Below, one piece after another: positions 26,428 to 35,317 of a stretch of 42,893 bases of DNA. The position numbers were made by a program, and so were the translations under genes. Location of the stretch: NCBI RefSeq assembly GCF_900110765.1, contig NZ_FOEO01000046.1:1-42893 (forward strand). The letters are read 5' to 3'. A model generated the notes under the pieces. That model did not search any database. It was not told where the DNA came from and saw only the letters and a list, made by a program, of their open reading frames with translations. Position 1 is the first letter of the stretch, and the number at the start of each line of letters is the position of its first letter. Source of the DNA: Pseudomonas sp. NFACC02 (GTDB lineage Bacteria; Pseudomonadota; Gammaproteobacteria; Pseudomonadales; Pseudomonadaceae).

Positions 26428-27144
26428 ATGTTCAGCCTTCGCCCCACTGCCACACTCTTCGCCCTCGGCGCCGCCGCGCTGGCCGCCGCGCCCGCCATGG
26501 CCGATGACGTTCATTACAACCAGGTTTCGGTGCGTGCCGAGGTCAATCAGGAAGTCCAGCGCGACCTGATGACCGTCACCGTGTACACCGAATCGCAGAA
26601 CGCCGACCCCGCGAAACTGGCAGCGGGCATCACGGAGACCCTGAACAAGGCGCTGGGTGAAGCGCGCAAGGTCAAGGAAGTGACCATTCGCCAGGGCAGC
26701 CGTAACAGCTACCCGATCTATGACGACAAGGGCCAGAAGATCACCGGCTGGCGTGAGCGTGCCGAGTTGAGACTGGAAAGCCCTGATTTCGCCGCGCTGT
26801 CCAAACTGACCGGCGAGCTGCTGGCCAGCGACATGAAGATGGGCGGGATGGACTTTTCCATCTCCAACCCGGCGCGCAAGGCCAGTGAAGACGCGCTGCT
26901 CAAGGACGCGGTGACTGCGTTCAAGGCACGCGCTCAACTGGTGACCGATGCCTTGGGCGGCAGCGGCTACAAACTGGTCAACCTGAACCTCAACACTTCG
27001 GGCTATCCACAGCCTTACCTGCGCGCGCCGGTCATGATGATGAAAGCCGAACGGGCGGACGCAGCGCCGACGCCTGAAGTGGAAGCGGGCACCAGTCAAG
27101 TCAGTGTCACGGCTGACGGTGTCATCGAAGTTGCCATGCCGTGA
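26428..27144 (+). CDS. Secreted SIMPL-domain protein (DUF541)
   Basis: A 238-residue periplasmic protein with a Sec signal peptide (hydrophobic to about residue 22, cleavage near AMA-DD). The mature part has SIMPL-family features: VSVRAEVNQEVQRDLMTVTVYTE with internal repeats of 'Q..D', the Ala-rich helix around residues 55-80, the RNSYPIYDDKGQKITGWRERAEL block, and a C-terminal TSQVSVTADGVIEV strand. Function is poorly known; family members are linked to oxidative-stress protection. From memory, its place behind the divergent roxSR matches P. aeruginosa PA4495. AAGGAG lies seven bases before the ATG. Confidence 0.88.
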   Translation: MFSLRPTATLFALGAAALAAAPAMADDVHYNQVSVRAEVNQEVQRDLMTVTVYTESQNADPAKLAAGITETLNKALGEARKVKEVTIRQGSRNSYPIYDDKGQKITGWRERAELRLESPDFAALSKLTGELLASDMKMGGMDFSISNPARKASEDALLKDAVTAFKARAQLVTDALGGSGYKLVNLNLNTSGYPQPYLRAPVMMMKAERADAAPTPEVEAGTSQVSVTADGVIEVAMP

Positions 27145-27374
27145 TGCGAAGCCGCGACGGCCAAGGCGGCGTCGCGGCACTGCCTTTTGTTCCTACCGTG
27201 CTGTGCCAAGGATGGCACGCCACGGATACGCTTTGCCCTACAAGGGGAGATGAAGCCTCTTATTGGAGGCTCAAGGGGGTCGCGTAAACTCGGGGGCAAG
27301 TTTTCATCCACTCCCCTCACCGGTGACCTGCATTATTTAGAGGACAGGCACTGGAGGTTTGCAAGGAAGCAAGC

Positions 27375-29588
27375 ATGCACGTTCAAGACACCTACCCCCG
27401 CCGATTCCCCGCGCGGAAAACCCGCCAGATCACTGATCACGTTACCGGCAAGAGCTGTGCCCCCCGGGAAAATCTGGTGATTCATAGCGACTTTGCCCTA
27501 CGGCAACTGACCGCACTGGCCACACACACCAACCCCTGCGAGTTCGCGCTCCAGATGGCCGCGATCTTCGGTTACGACCTCGATATCAAAACCTACAGCG
27601 CACTGCATAGCGCCATTCTGAGCGGCGGCGTGCAAAACCCGGCTTATCAGGTCGTCGCCTGCGCCACCGCTCATGCCGACTACGACAACCTCGACCGCAC
27701 CATCCGCATTCATCGCCCCGCGCTGTTGCGTGCACTTCAATCGCCGGACAGCCTGGGGGAACTGGCAGCAATTCTGATGCACGAGTTCGGGCATCACCTG
27801 GACAATCTCCTGCGCACGGAACTGTCCGATCAGAAACGCAGCGCTGCACCCTACGACACCGACGCGCAAGGCGAAGAAGGACTGCGTTACGCCCGCCATA
27901 TGGCCCTGTTCCAGTGGCCGGAAGCCAACAAGATGGTCGAGTTGGCGACCTGCTTGGACAAAGCCAGCGGTAACACGACCCTGCTCAGCATCGACTATGC
28001 CGCAGCCATGCAGCAGGTCATTGCTCACCAGCCACCTGAAGACAACCGCCCGAGCACGTCTGGTGGCGGGCAGCGAGAATCGTTCGAAGCAGGCAACACC
28101 GAAAAAGGCCATACCCACGAAACCATCAACGATGTGGTCTACGACATCATGGGCGGACCGCTGGTCGCGCAGGCGATCTACTTCGGTAACTGGCTGCAGG
28201 ACTACTCCCAGTTACTGGATCCCAAAATCGTTCGTGCGACCAGCATGCCGAAAAATTTCCCCGACGTGCTGTCACGCGAGGCGCTGACAAAAATCGTCGA
28301 CGTGCTGGCCACCGCGAAATTCAGACACCGCGACCCCGAACGAGGCAGTTTTGTCGTCACGCCAGAGGTTCTGGGCGTCTATCGTCCGTCCGAACATATC
28401 GACAACCCCTCGGTGACCGATCCCAGTCCCGCCGACCCGACCACACGAGACAAGGACTTCGAGCCCTGGACGCTGAAAGGCGATCCGATACTGGAAGTGG
28501 ACTACGACACCTCCATGAAGAAGTACATTCAGCGATCGGCCGATGCGATGAAAGTGCGCATGGTGCGTTCATTCGAGTTACGCGAACACGGATCTCCAGA
28601 CGATAACAACGTGATAAATGGCATGCGTGAGTTCGGCGCAGCGCTGCATATCCTGGAGGACTATTTTGCCCACTCGAACTTCGCCGAGCTGAGCCTGATC
28701 AAGGCGGGCCATACCAACGTACTGCCTTGGACCACACCGGCCGAGTGCAAGGCAGGCTTGCCGGTCGTCACAGGCAGGTTCGGAGGGGCCGATGTCATTG
28801 CGAGCCTCGCTGCCCCCCTCGCAAAGATGCTGTTCAAGCCCAAGGACCTGGTGTTCAAACCTACGGTGGAGGGTGAGCGGACAGAGCAGGACCGCATCAT
28901 TCAGATCATGCTCAGCGAGCATGCAAATCCGACGTATCTTGAAGCGTTCGAAAGCTACCTGAAATTTCGCGACGCCTGGGCGTCCATGCCCGGGTCACGT
29001 TACCTGGAACTCGCAAGCTGGGCCATGGCATTGCCTGCACAGCCGCTGAAAAACGCCTATGCGCAGGCCATGAGAGATTTCTTTACCTTGTTGGGCAACA
29101 GCATTGGTGAGTCCCAGTCGCTGATAGAAGGCGACCCGAACACCGATCCGACCTTTGAGGTCAGCCACTCGCAATTGGCTAAGGACCACGCCGAGCACCC
29201 CCTCCATGATCTGGCCGCCCGTTTAGCGAAAGAGGCCGTTGGCCAAGTGACACGAGCCACCTTGGCACGCTGGCTGGGAGAGCCCACCGATGACCCGGTG
29301 GAACTGGCGGCAAGCTTTCTCTGCCATCCCCAGGACAGCACATGGCAGGACGATATCGTCGAACGCTGGGCGCAGGAAAACCCGGAATTGGTCGCCAGGG
29401 CCGAAGTCCTGTCCGAGCTTGAAGACGCGCACCGAAAAGTCGGGAAATCCATCGGTGACGGGATGCTCCGCCTGCAGGCAGACATGAATTTCGCACTGAA
29501 CTTTTACTTCGGAAAAGATGGCGACAGTACGGCATTCAGCAAGTTATTGCTCAAGCTGCTGGGCATCAACAAGTTCCCGTTCAAATGA
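27375..29588 (+). CDS. HET-C domain protein with N-terminal HEXXH zincin-like motif
   Basis: A large protein of 737 residues without a signal peptide or membrane helix. The N-terminal part contains LMHEFGHHLDNLL (HEXXH at 136-140), a zinc-peptidase-like signature. The central part has HET-C hallmarks: GHTHETINDVVYD (245-257), AIYFGNWLQDYSQLLDP (267-283) and ALHILEDYFAHSNFAEL (423-439), where His, Glu and Asp residues resemble zinc-phospholipase sites. The C-terminal 290 residues are helical and unassigned. HET-C was first known from fungal incompatibility, and bacterial members are candidate toxins or effectors. AAGGAA lies seven bases before the ATG. No immunity gene is adjacent. It interrupts the otherwise conserved order between the SIMPL gene and the dpp locus. 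Confidence 0.8.
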   Translation: MHVQDTYPRRFPARKTRQITDHVTGKSCAPRENLVIHSDFALRQLTALATHTNPCEFALQMAAIFGYDLDIKTYSALHSAILSGGVQNPAYQVVACATAHADYDNLDRTIRIHRPALLRALQSPDSLGELAAILMHEFGHHLDNLLRTELSDQKRSAAPYDTDAQGEEGLRYARHMALFQWPEANKMVELATCLDKASGNTTLLSIDYAAAMQQVIAHQPPEDNRPSTSGGGQRESFEAGNTEKGHTHETINDVVYDIMGGPLVAQAIYFGNWLQDYSQLLDPKIVRATSMPKNFPDVLSREALTKIVDVLATAKFRHRDPERGSFVVTPEVLGVYRPSEHIDNPSVTDPSPADPTTRDKDFEPWTLKGDPILEVDYDTSMKKYIQRSADAMKVRMVRSFELREHGSPDDNNVINGMREFGAALHILEDYFAHSNFAELSLIKAGHTNVLPWTTPAECKAGLPVVTGRFGGADVIASLAAPLAKMLFKPKDLVFKPTVEGERTEQDRIIQIMLSEHANPTYLEAFESYLKFRDAWASMPGSRYLELASWAMALPAQPLKNAYAQAMRDFFTLLGNSIGESQSLIEGDPNTDPTFEVSHSQLAKDHAEHPLHDLAARLAKEAVGQVTRATLARWLGEPTDDPVELAASFLCHPQDSTWQDDIVERWAQENPELVARAEVLSELEDAHRKVGKSIGDGMLRLQADMNFALNFYFGKDGDSTAFSKLLLKLLGINKFPFK

Positions 29589-29691
29589 GTCAACGTGAAT
29601 ACATGACGACGCTTGCATAACGCGCGGACTCTCGGCGAAGGTTTCGGGTCTATTGAACCCAGATCCCTTGACTGCCGTCTGAGAGGCCCCG

Positions 29692-31290
29692 ATGAGAACG
29701 CCGTTCAAATTTGCATTGATTGCCGTTGCCCTGGCGACCTGTGCCCCCGTGGCGCAGGCCGCCAGCACCTTGGTCTACTGCTCCGAAGCCAGCCCTGCCG
29801 GCTTCGACCCCAGCCAGTACACCAGCGGCACCGAGTTTGACGCTTCGGCCGAAACCGTCTTCAACCGGCTGACGCAGTTCAAGCGCGGTGGCACGGAAGT
29901 CGAACCGGGGCTGGCGACGAACTGGGAGGTGTCGGACGACGGGTTGACCTACACCTTCCACCTGCGGCCAGGCGTGAAATTCCACACCACCGACTATTTC
30001 AAGCCAACGCGTGAGTTCAACGCCGACGACGTGCTCTTCACGTTCAACCGCCTGCTCAATGCAGATGATCCCTTCCGCAAAGCTTACCCTTCCGAGTCGC
30101 CCTACTTCACCGACATGGGCATGAACACCACGATCAAGCAGGTCGAAAAAGTCGACGATCAAACGGTCCGTTTTCACCTGAACAACATCGATGCCGCGTT
30201 CATTCAGAACCTGGCGATGAGCTTCGCATCCATTCAATCGGCAGAATACGCCGCCCAACTGCTCAAGGAAGGCAAAGCGGGCGACATCAATCAGAAGCCG
30301 ATCGGCACCGGCCCCTTCGTGTTCAAGCGCTACCAGAAAGACGCGCAGATCCGTTACGTCGGCAACAAGCAATACTGGAAGCCGGAGGATGTGAAACTCG
30401 ACAACCTGATCTTCTCGATCACTACCGACGCCGCCACCCGCTTGCAGAAGCTCAAGACCGGCGAATGCCAGGTCAGCGGCTATCCGCGTCCGCAGGACAT
30501 CGAAGAAGCGCAGAAGGATCCAAACCTCAAGGTACTGAACCAGGCCGGCTTCAACCTGGGTTTTCTGGCGTACAACGTGACCCACCCGCCGCTTGATCAA
30601 CTCAAGGTCCGTCAGGCACTGGACATGGCCATCGACAAACCCGCCATCATCAAGGCGGTGTACCAAGGGGCCGGCCAGTTGGCGCAAAACGCTTTGCCGC
30701 CTGCGCAATGGAGCTATGACCCCAACATCAAAGACGCACCCTATGACCCCGAAAAAGCAAAGCGACTGCTCAAAGAAGCGGGCGTCGCACCCGGCACGCA
30801 AATCAACCTGTGGGCGATGACGGTGCAGCGCGCCTCCAACCCGAACGCGCGGATGTCCGCGCAAATGATTCAGTCCGACTGGGCGAAGATCGGCATCAAG
30901 GCCAACATCGTCAGCTACGAGTGGGGCGAGTACATCAAGCGCGCAAAAGCGGGCGAACACGATGTGATGATCTATGGCTGGACGGGTGACAACGGCGATC
31001 CGGATAACTGGCTCGGCGTGCTCTACAGCTGCGCGGCGGTTAACGGCAGTAACTACGCCAAATGGTGCAACACCGGCTACGACAAGCTGGTGACCCAGGC
31101 CAAGCTCACCAGCGACCGCAACGAGCGGATCAAGCTGTATCAGCAAGCGCAGAACATTCTTAAAAACGACGTCCCCATCACGCCGATCGCCAACTCGAAG
31201 GTCTTTCAGCTCATGCGCAAGGAGGTGCAGGACTTCAAGCTCAGCCCGTTCGGCCTAACGCCGTTCTATGGGGTCAGCCTGGCCAGATAG
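29692..31290 (+). CDS. dppA1: Dipeptide ABC transporter periplasmic binding protein (paralog 1)
   Basis: A 532-residue family 5 solute-binding protein (DppA type) with a Sec signal ending APVAQA-AS near residue 24 and no lipobox. Typical segments are YCSEASPAGFDPSQYTSGT at the mature N-terminus, GLTYTFHLRPGVKFHTT, PIGTGPFVFKRYQKD, SYEWGEYIKRAKAGEHD and GDNGDPDNWLG near the C-terminus. It delivers di/tripeptides to DppBCDF, and the paralog number suggests different peptide preferences. The symbol follows gene order with P. aeruginosa dppA1-dppA4 and is positional, not proven orthology. Start region: GAGAGGCCCC before ATG. Confidence 0.9.
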   Translation: MRTPFKFALIAVALATCAPVAQAASTLVYCSEASPAGFDPSQYTSGTEFDASAETVFNRLTQFKRGGTEVEPGLATNWEVSDDGLTYTFHLRPGVKFHTTDYFKPTREFNADDVLFTFNRLLNADDPFRKAYPSESPYFTDMGMNTTIKQVEKVDDQTVRFHLNNIDAAFIQNLAMSFASIQSAEYAAQLLKEGKAGDINQKPIGTGPFVFKRYQKDAQIRYVGNKQYWKPEDVKLDNLIFSITTDAATRLQKLKTGECQVSGYPRPQDIEEAQKDPNLKVLNQAGFNLGFLAYNVTHPPLDQLKVRQALDMAIDKPAIIKAVYQGAGQLAQNALPPAQWSYDPNIKDAPYDPEKAKRLLKEAGVAPGTQINLWAMTVQRASNPNARMSAQMIQSDWAKIGIKANIVSYEWGEYIKRAKAGEHDVMIYGWTGDNGDPDNWLGVLYSCAAVNGSNYAKWCNTGYDKLVTQAKLTSDRNERIKLYQQAQNILKNDVPITPIANSKVFQLMRKEVQDFKLSPFGLTPFYGVSLAR

Positions 31291-31333
31291 CACCCAGGAA
31301 TACCAACAGTGAAGTAACACTTGTGGCTCAAGC

Positions 31334-31362
31334 GGGTGCATTCGCAACGTTGCAATGCACCC
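31334..31362 (+). terminator. 3' hairpin after dppA paralog 1
   Basis: A nine-base stem (31334-31342 with 31354-31362) encloses an 11-base loop that can pair further (GCAACGTTGC). It lies 44 bases after the stop. No T-tract follows, so it may protect the mRNA 3' end rather than terminate. A TTGACA at 31459-31464 lies upstream of the next gene and may belong to a promoter, but its -10 is poor. Confidence 0.5.
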
Positions 31363-31576
31363 CAACAGTGCGCAAAAGATGTCGATAAGCGACACGCAAA
31401 CGTTCAACAGCGTCAGAAATTATAGTTTTGCGACATTCGTGTACGTTCGTGCCACTCTTTGACACTTGATTGGCGCCAGTATCTTGCTTTGGGTATGGCG
31501 CCTGCATAAGTATCCGCGGGGTCGGCTCAAAAGGCCGCTACCCCTCAATCAAAAAATGACAACAACTGAGGCCACC

Positions 31577-33205
31577 ATGCTCAAAAAAGCGGTCATTCCG
31601 TTTCTTCTCGGCGCAGGTTTGATCGCCAGCGCTCCCTTCGCTCAAGCAGCATCGAACCTGGTGTTCTGCTCCGAAGGCAGCCCCGCTGGTTTCGACCCAG
31701 GTCAATACACCACCGGTACCGACTTCGATGCTTCGGCCGAGACCGTCTTCAACCGCTTGACCCAATTCGAACGCGGCGGCACCGCCGTTATTCCAGGCCT
31801 GGCCACCAGCTGGGACGTCTCCCCGGATGGCCTGACCTACACCTTCCACCTGCGTGAAGGCGTCAAGTTCCACACCACGCCGTACTTCAAACCGACTCGT
31901 ACCTTCAATGCCGATGACGTGCTGTTCACGTTCAACCGCATGATCAACAAGGACGATCCGTTCCGTAAGGCGTACCCGACCGAATTCCCGTACTTCACCG
32001 ATATGGCGATGGACACCAATATCACCAAGATCGAGAAGATCGATGATCACACCGTCAAAATGACGCTGGGGACCGTCGACGCTGCGTTCATTCAGAACCT
32101 GGCGATGAGCTTTGCCTCCATTCAGTCCGCTGAATACGCGGCGCAACTGCTCAAGGAAGGCAAACCTGAAGACATCAACCAGAAGCCGATTGGCACTGGC
32201 CCGTTCGTGTTCAAGAGCTACCAGAAAGACTCCAACATCCGCTTCACCGGAAACAAGGACTACTGGAAGCCTGAAGACGTCAAGCTCGACAATCTGATTT
32301 TCGCCATTACCACCGACGCTTCGGTCCGTGCGCAGAAGCTCAAGAAAGGCGAATGCCAGATCACCGCTTACCCGCGTCCAGCGGACCTTGCGTCACTGAA
32401 GGCCGATCCTGCGCTGAAGATGCCTGATCAGGCGGGCTTCAACCTGGGGTACATCGCCTACAACGTGATGCCTGTGATTAAAGGCGAAACCAAGCCGAAC
32501 CCGCTGTCCAAGCTGGAAGTCCGTCAGGCGCTGGACATGGCTGTGGACAAGAAAGCCATCATTGACGCGGTGTATCAGGGTGCGGGTCAACTGGCGGTCA
32601 ACGCCATGCCGCCGACCCAGTGGTCTTATGACACCACCATCAAGGACGCTCCGTACGACGTCGCCAAAGCCAAAGAGCTGCTGAAAAAGGCAGGCGTGCC
32701 CGAAGGCACCGAGATCACCCTGTGGGCGATGCCGGTTCAACGGCCGTACAACCCGAACGCCAAGCTGATGGCCGAAATGCTCCAGAACGACTGGAAGAAG
32801 ATCGGCATCAACGCCAAGATCGTTTCCTATGAGTGGGGTGAGTACATCAAGCGCGCCAAGAATGGCGAAAACGGCGCGATGCTGATTGGCTGGAGCGGCG
32901 ACAACGGTGACCCGGACAACTGGCTGGGCACGCTGTTCGGTTGCGACGCTATCAACGGCAACAACTTCGCCAAGTGGTGTGACAAGCCGTTCGACACCCT
33001 GATCCACCAGGCCAAGGAAACCACCGACCAGGCCAAGCGCACCGAGCTGTACAAACAGGCTCAGCACTTGCTCAAGGACGCCGTTCCTATGACCCCGATT
33101 GCGCACTCGACTGTTTATCAGCCAATGCGTAAGGAAGTTCAGGACTTCAAGATCAGCCCATTCGGTCTGAACTCGTTCTACGGTGTGAGCGTCAGCGGTA
33201 AGTAA
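31577..33205 (+). CDS. dppA2: Dipeptide ABC transporter periplasmic binding protein (paralog 2)
   Basis: A 542-residue DppA-type binding protein with a Sec signal (MLKKAVIPFLLGAG..., cleavage near FAQA-AS). It is closest to paralog 1 across the whole length (for example AAFIQNLAMSFASIQSAEYA in both). It differs by an eight-residue-longer loop at YNVMPVIKGETKPNPLSKLE, where paralogs 1 and 3 have YNVTHPPLDQLK and YNVRHAPLDNLQ. The frame is open 37 codons upstream, but the ATG at 31577 begins the signal peptide and has GAGG six bases before it. A strong hairpin follows the stop. Confidence 0.9.
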   Translation: MLKKAVIPFLLGAGLIASAPFAQAASNLVFCSEGSPAGFDPGQYTTGTDFDASAETVFNRLTQFERGGTAVIPGLATSWDVSPDGLTYTFHLREGVKFHTTPYFKPTRTFNADDVLFTFNRMINKDDPFRKAYPTEFPYFTDMAMDTNITKIEKIDDHTVKMTLGTVDAAFIQNLAMSFASIQSAEYAAQLLKEGKPEDINQKPIGTGPFVFKSYQKDSNIRFTGNKDYWKPEDVKLDNLIFAITTDASVRAQKLKKGECQITAYPRPADLASLKADPALKMPDQAGFNLGYIAYNVMPVIKGETKPNPLSKLEVRQALDMAVDKKAIIDAVYQGAGQLAVNAMPPTQWSYDTTIKDAPYDVAKAKELLKKAGVPEGTEITLWAMPVQRPYNPNAKLMAEMLQNDWKKIGINAKIVSYEWGEYIKRAKNGENGAMLIGWSGDNGDPDNWLGTLFGCDAINGNNFAKWCDKPFDTLIHQAKETTDQAKRTELYKQAQHLLKDAVPMTPIAHSTVYQPMRKEVQDFKISPFGLNSFYGVSVSGK

Positions 33206-33222
33206 TACCTCTCTATGACTTC

Positions 33223-33254
33223 ACGGTCGCGTTACCTTCGGGTGATGCGACCGT
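33223..33254 (+). terminator. UUCG-capped hairpin after dppA paralog 2
   Basis: A 14-base-pair stem (with two G-U pairs) closes on a TTCG tetraloop, starting 18 bases after the stop. UUCG-capped stems are very stable. Only a weak T-rich stretch (GTCGTTATGTG) follows, so it may be a terminator or a 3' stabiliser. Confidence 0.7.
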
Positions 33255-33546
33255 GTCGTTATGTGCGCGATTCCTGTACGAAATTGAATATCGTTAGATG
33301 AGTAACGTTCTGAGCGAAGAATTTGCCTACTTACGATATGCACTTTTCCTACAAACATTGAAGCAGTCGGAACTATTTACTGTGCGGCTCGACGGACATA
33401 CTTTCTCGAGTACCCGCACCTGATATTTGTGGTTTATCGGTCGGTCGGGTTCCCGTAGCCGTTGAAATTCCATTTGCGCAAACGATTGCCTCGGAGTTTC
33501 ACCCCGCTATTGCTGGTAATTCACACTCCAGACGATAAGGATTGTC
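33255..33546. other. AT-richer leader region of dppA paralog 3
   Basis: These 292 bases hold no open frame I can support. They are visibly richer in A+T than the flanking genes and presumably contain the promoter of paralog 3. I could not pick out a reliable -35/-10 pair. AAGGA lies six bases before the ATG at 33547. Confidence 0.4.
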
Positions 33547-35160
33547 ATGCGAAAGAATACTGTTGTTTCGTCATTGTTAATGACCGGGTTAGCTGCTGGG
33601 CTATTAGCCACTACCGCAGCCACGCAGGCCGCGACCAAGAGTCTGGTGTTCTGCTCGGAAGGCAGCCCCGCAGGCTTCGACATCGGTCAATACACTTCGG
33701 GCACCGATAACGATGCGGCCGAGCCGATCTACAACCGACTGGCCGAGTTCGAACGCGGCCAGACCAGTGTCGTGCCTGCCTTGGCGACAAGCTGGGATAT
33801 CTCCGCCGATGGTTTGACCTACACGTTTCACCTGCGCGAAGGGGTGAAGTTCCACAGCAACAAGGCGTTCACGCCAACGCGCGACTTCAACGCCGACGAT
33901 GTGCTGTTCACGTTCAACCGCATGCTGCATCAGGATCATCCGTTTCGTGTTGCCTACCCGACAGAGTTCCCGTACTTCACCAGCATGGGTCTGGACAAAA
34001 ATATAAAGTCGGTTGAGAAAACCGGGCCAATGACCGTCGTGTTTTCACTGAACAAAGTGGATGCGGCCTTCATCCAGAATATCGCGATGAACTTCGCCTC
34101 TATTCTTTCCGCTGAATATGCCGAGAAACTCATGGCATCGGGCAATGTCCGCGATATAAACCAATTACCGATTGGTACCGGACCTTTTGTCTTTCAGCGC
34201 TATCAGAAAGATTCGCAAATTCGCTATGTCGCCAATAAACACTTCTGGGACCCGAGCCGGATCAAAATTGATCAACTGATTTTTGCCATCAATACCGATG
34301 CGTCCGTACGCATTCAGAAACTCAAGAAGAATGAATGCCAAGTCACCCTCAACCCTCGTCCCGCCGACGTTGAGTCGATCAAAGCCGACAAACACTTGAG
34401 CGTGATCGAGAAGCCCGGTTTCAACCTCGGTTACATCGCCTACAACGTGCGTCATGCGCCGCTGGACAACCTGCAAGTGCGCCAGGCGCTGGACATGGCC
34501 GTCGACAAGAAGGCCATCATCGACGCGGTGTACCAAGGCGCAGGCCAACTGGCTCAGAACGCCATGCCACCGACCCAGTGGTCTTACGACGAAACCGTCA
34601 AGGACGCCCCCTACAACCCTGAGAAAGCCAGGGAGCTGCTGCGTGCGGCGGGCATCAAGGAAGGCACCGAACTGACACTCTGGGCGATGCCCGTCCAGCG
34701 CCCCTACAACCCCAACGCCAAGCTGATGGCGCAAATGCTTCAGGCCGACTGGGCCAAGGTCGGCATCAAGGCCACCATCGTCAGCTACGAATGGGGCGAA
34801 TACCTCAAGCGCAGCAAGAACGGCGAGCACGATATCTCACTGATCGGCTGGACCGGCGATAACGGTGACCCGGACAACTGGATGGGCACGCTGTACAGCT
34901 GCGCGTCGATTGGCGGCAACAACTACTCGATGTGGTGCGACGAGAAATACGACGCCCTGATCAAATCCGCGGTTTCCACCGCCGACAAAGACCAGCGCAT
35001 CAGCCTGTACAAGCAGGCCCAGCACTACCTCAAGAGTCAGGTGCCGATCACCCCGATTGCCCACTCGACCGTGATTCAGCCGCTGCGATCCAACGTAAAA
35101 GGCTTCCTGGTCAGCCCGTTCAATCGCAACAACTTCTCAGGCGTGAGCATCGCCGACTGA
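33547..35160 (+). CDS. dppA3: Dipeptide ABC transporter periplasmic binding protein (paralog 3)
   Basis: A 537-residue DppA-type binding protein with a Sec signal (MRKNTVVSSLLMTGLAAGLL..., cleavage near TQA-AT). It shares the paralog core (VFCSEGSPAGFD, GLTYTFHLREGVKFH, PIGTGPFVFQRYQKDSQIRY, GDNGDPDNWMG). It departs in the N-terminal lobe (NDAAEPIYNRLAEFERG instead of FDASAETVFNRLTQFERG), which suggests another ligand range. The first third uses more AT-rich codons than its neighbours. It is followed by opdP after 157 bases, which contain a small GCCGGCT/AGCCGGC hairpin (35261-35284). Confidence 0.9.
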   Translation: MRKNTVVSSLLMTGLAAGLLATTAATQAATKSLVFCSEGSPAGFDIGQYTSGTDNDAAEPIYNRLAEFERGQTSVVPALATSWDISADGLTYTFHLREGVKFHSNKAFTPTRDFNADDVLFTFNRMLHQDHPFRVAYPTEFPYFTSMGLDKNIKSVEKTGPMTVVFSLNKVDAAFIQNIAMNFASILSAEYAEKLMASGNVRDINQLPIGTGPFVFQRYQKDSQIRYVANKHFWDPSRIKIDQLIFAINTDASVRIQKLKKNECQVTLNPRPADVESIKADKHLSVIEKPGFNLGYIAYNVRHAPLDNLQVRQALDMAVDKKAIIDAVYQGAGQLAQNAMPPTQWSYDETVKDAPYNPEKARELLRAAGIKEGTELTLWAMPVQRPYNPNAKLMAQMLQADWAKVGIKATIVSYEWGEYLKRSKNGEHDISLIGWTGDNGDPDNWMGTLYSCASIGGNNYSMWCDEKYDALIKSAVSTADKDQRISLYKQAQHYLKSQVPITPIAHSTVIQPLRSNVKGFLVSPFNRNNFSGVSIAD

Positions 35161-35317
35161 TCGTAAACCCATGCCAGAGGCGCAATGTCGTCTTTGGCAA
35201 CGCTTTATCCGCAATCCGCGGAATCGAGCAAAAAAAGGCCCACAAGGCCGCACCACCAAAGCCGGCTAACCCATAAAAGCCGGCCTCTATAAAAGCAGTA
35301 AACGGGAGCTTCAAAAC

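Noticed and set aside
31478..31500. Possible sigma-54 promoter (TGGCGC...TTGC) before dppA paralog 2
   Set aside because: The GG and GC elements are separated by 12 bases rather than the required 10.
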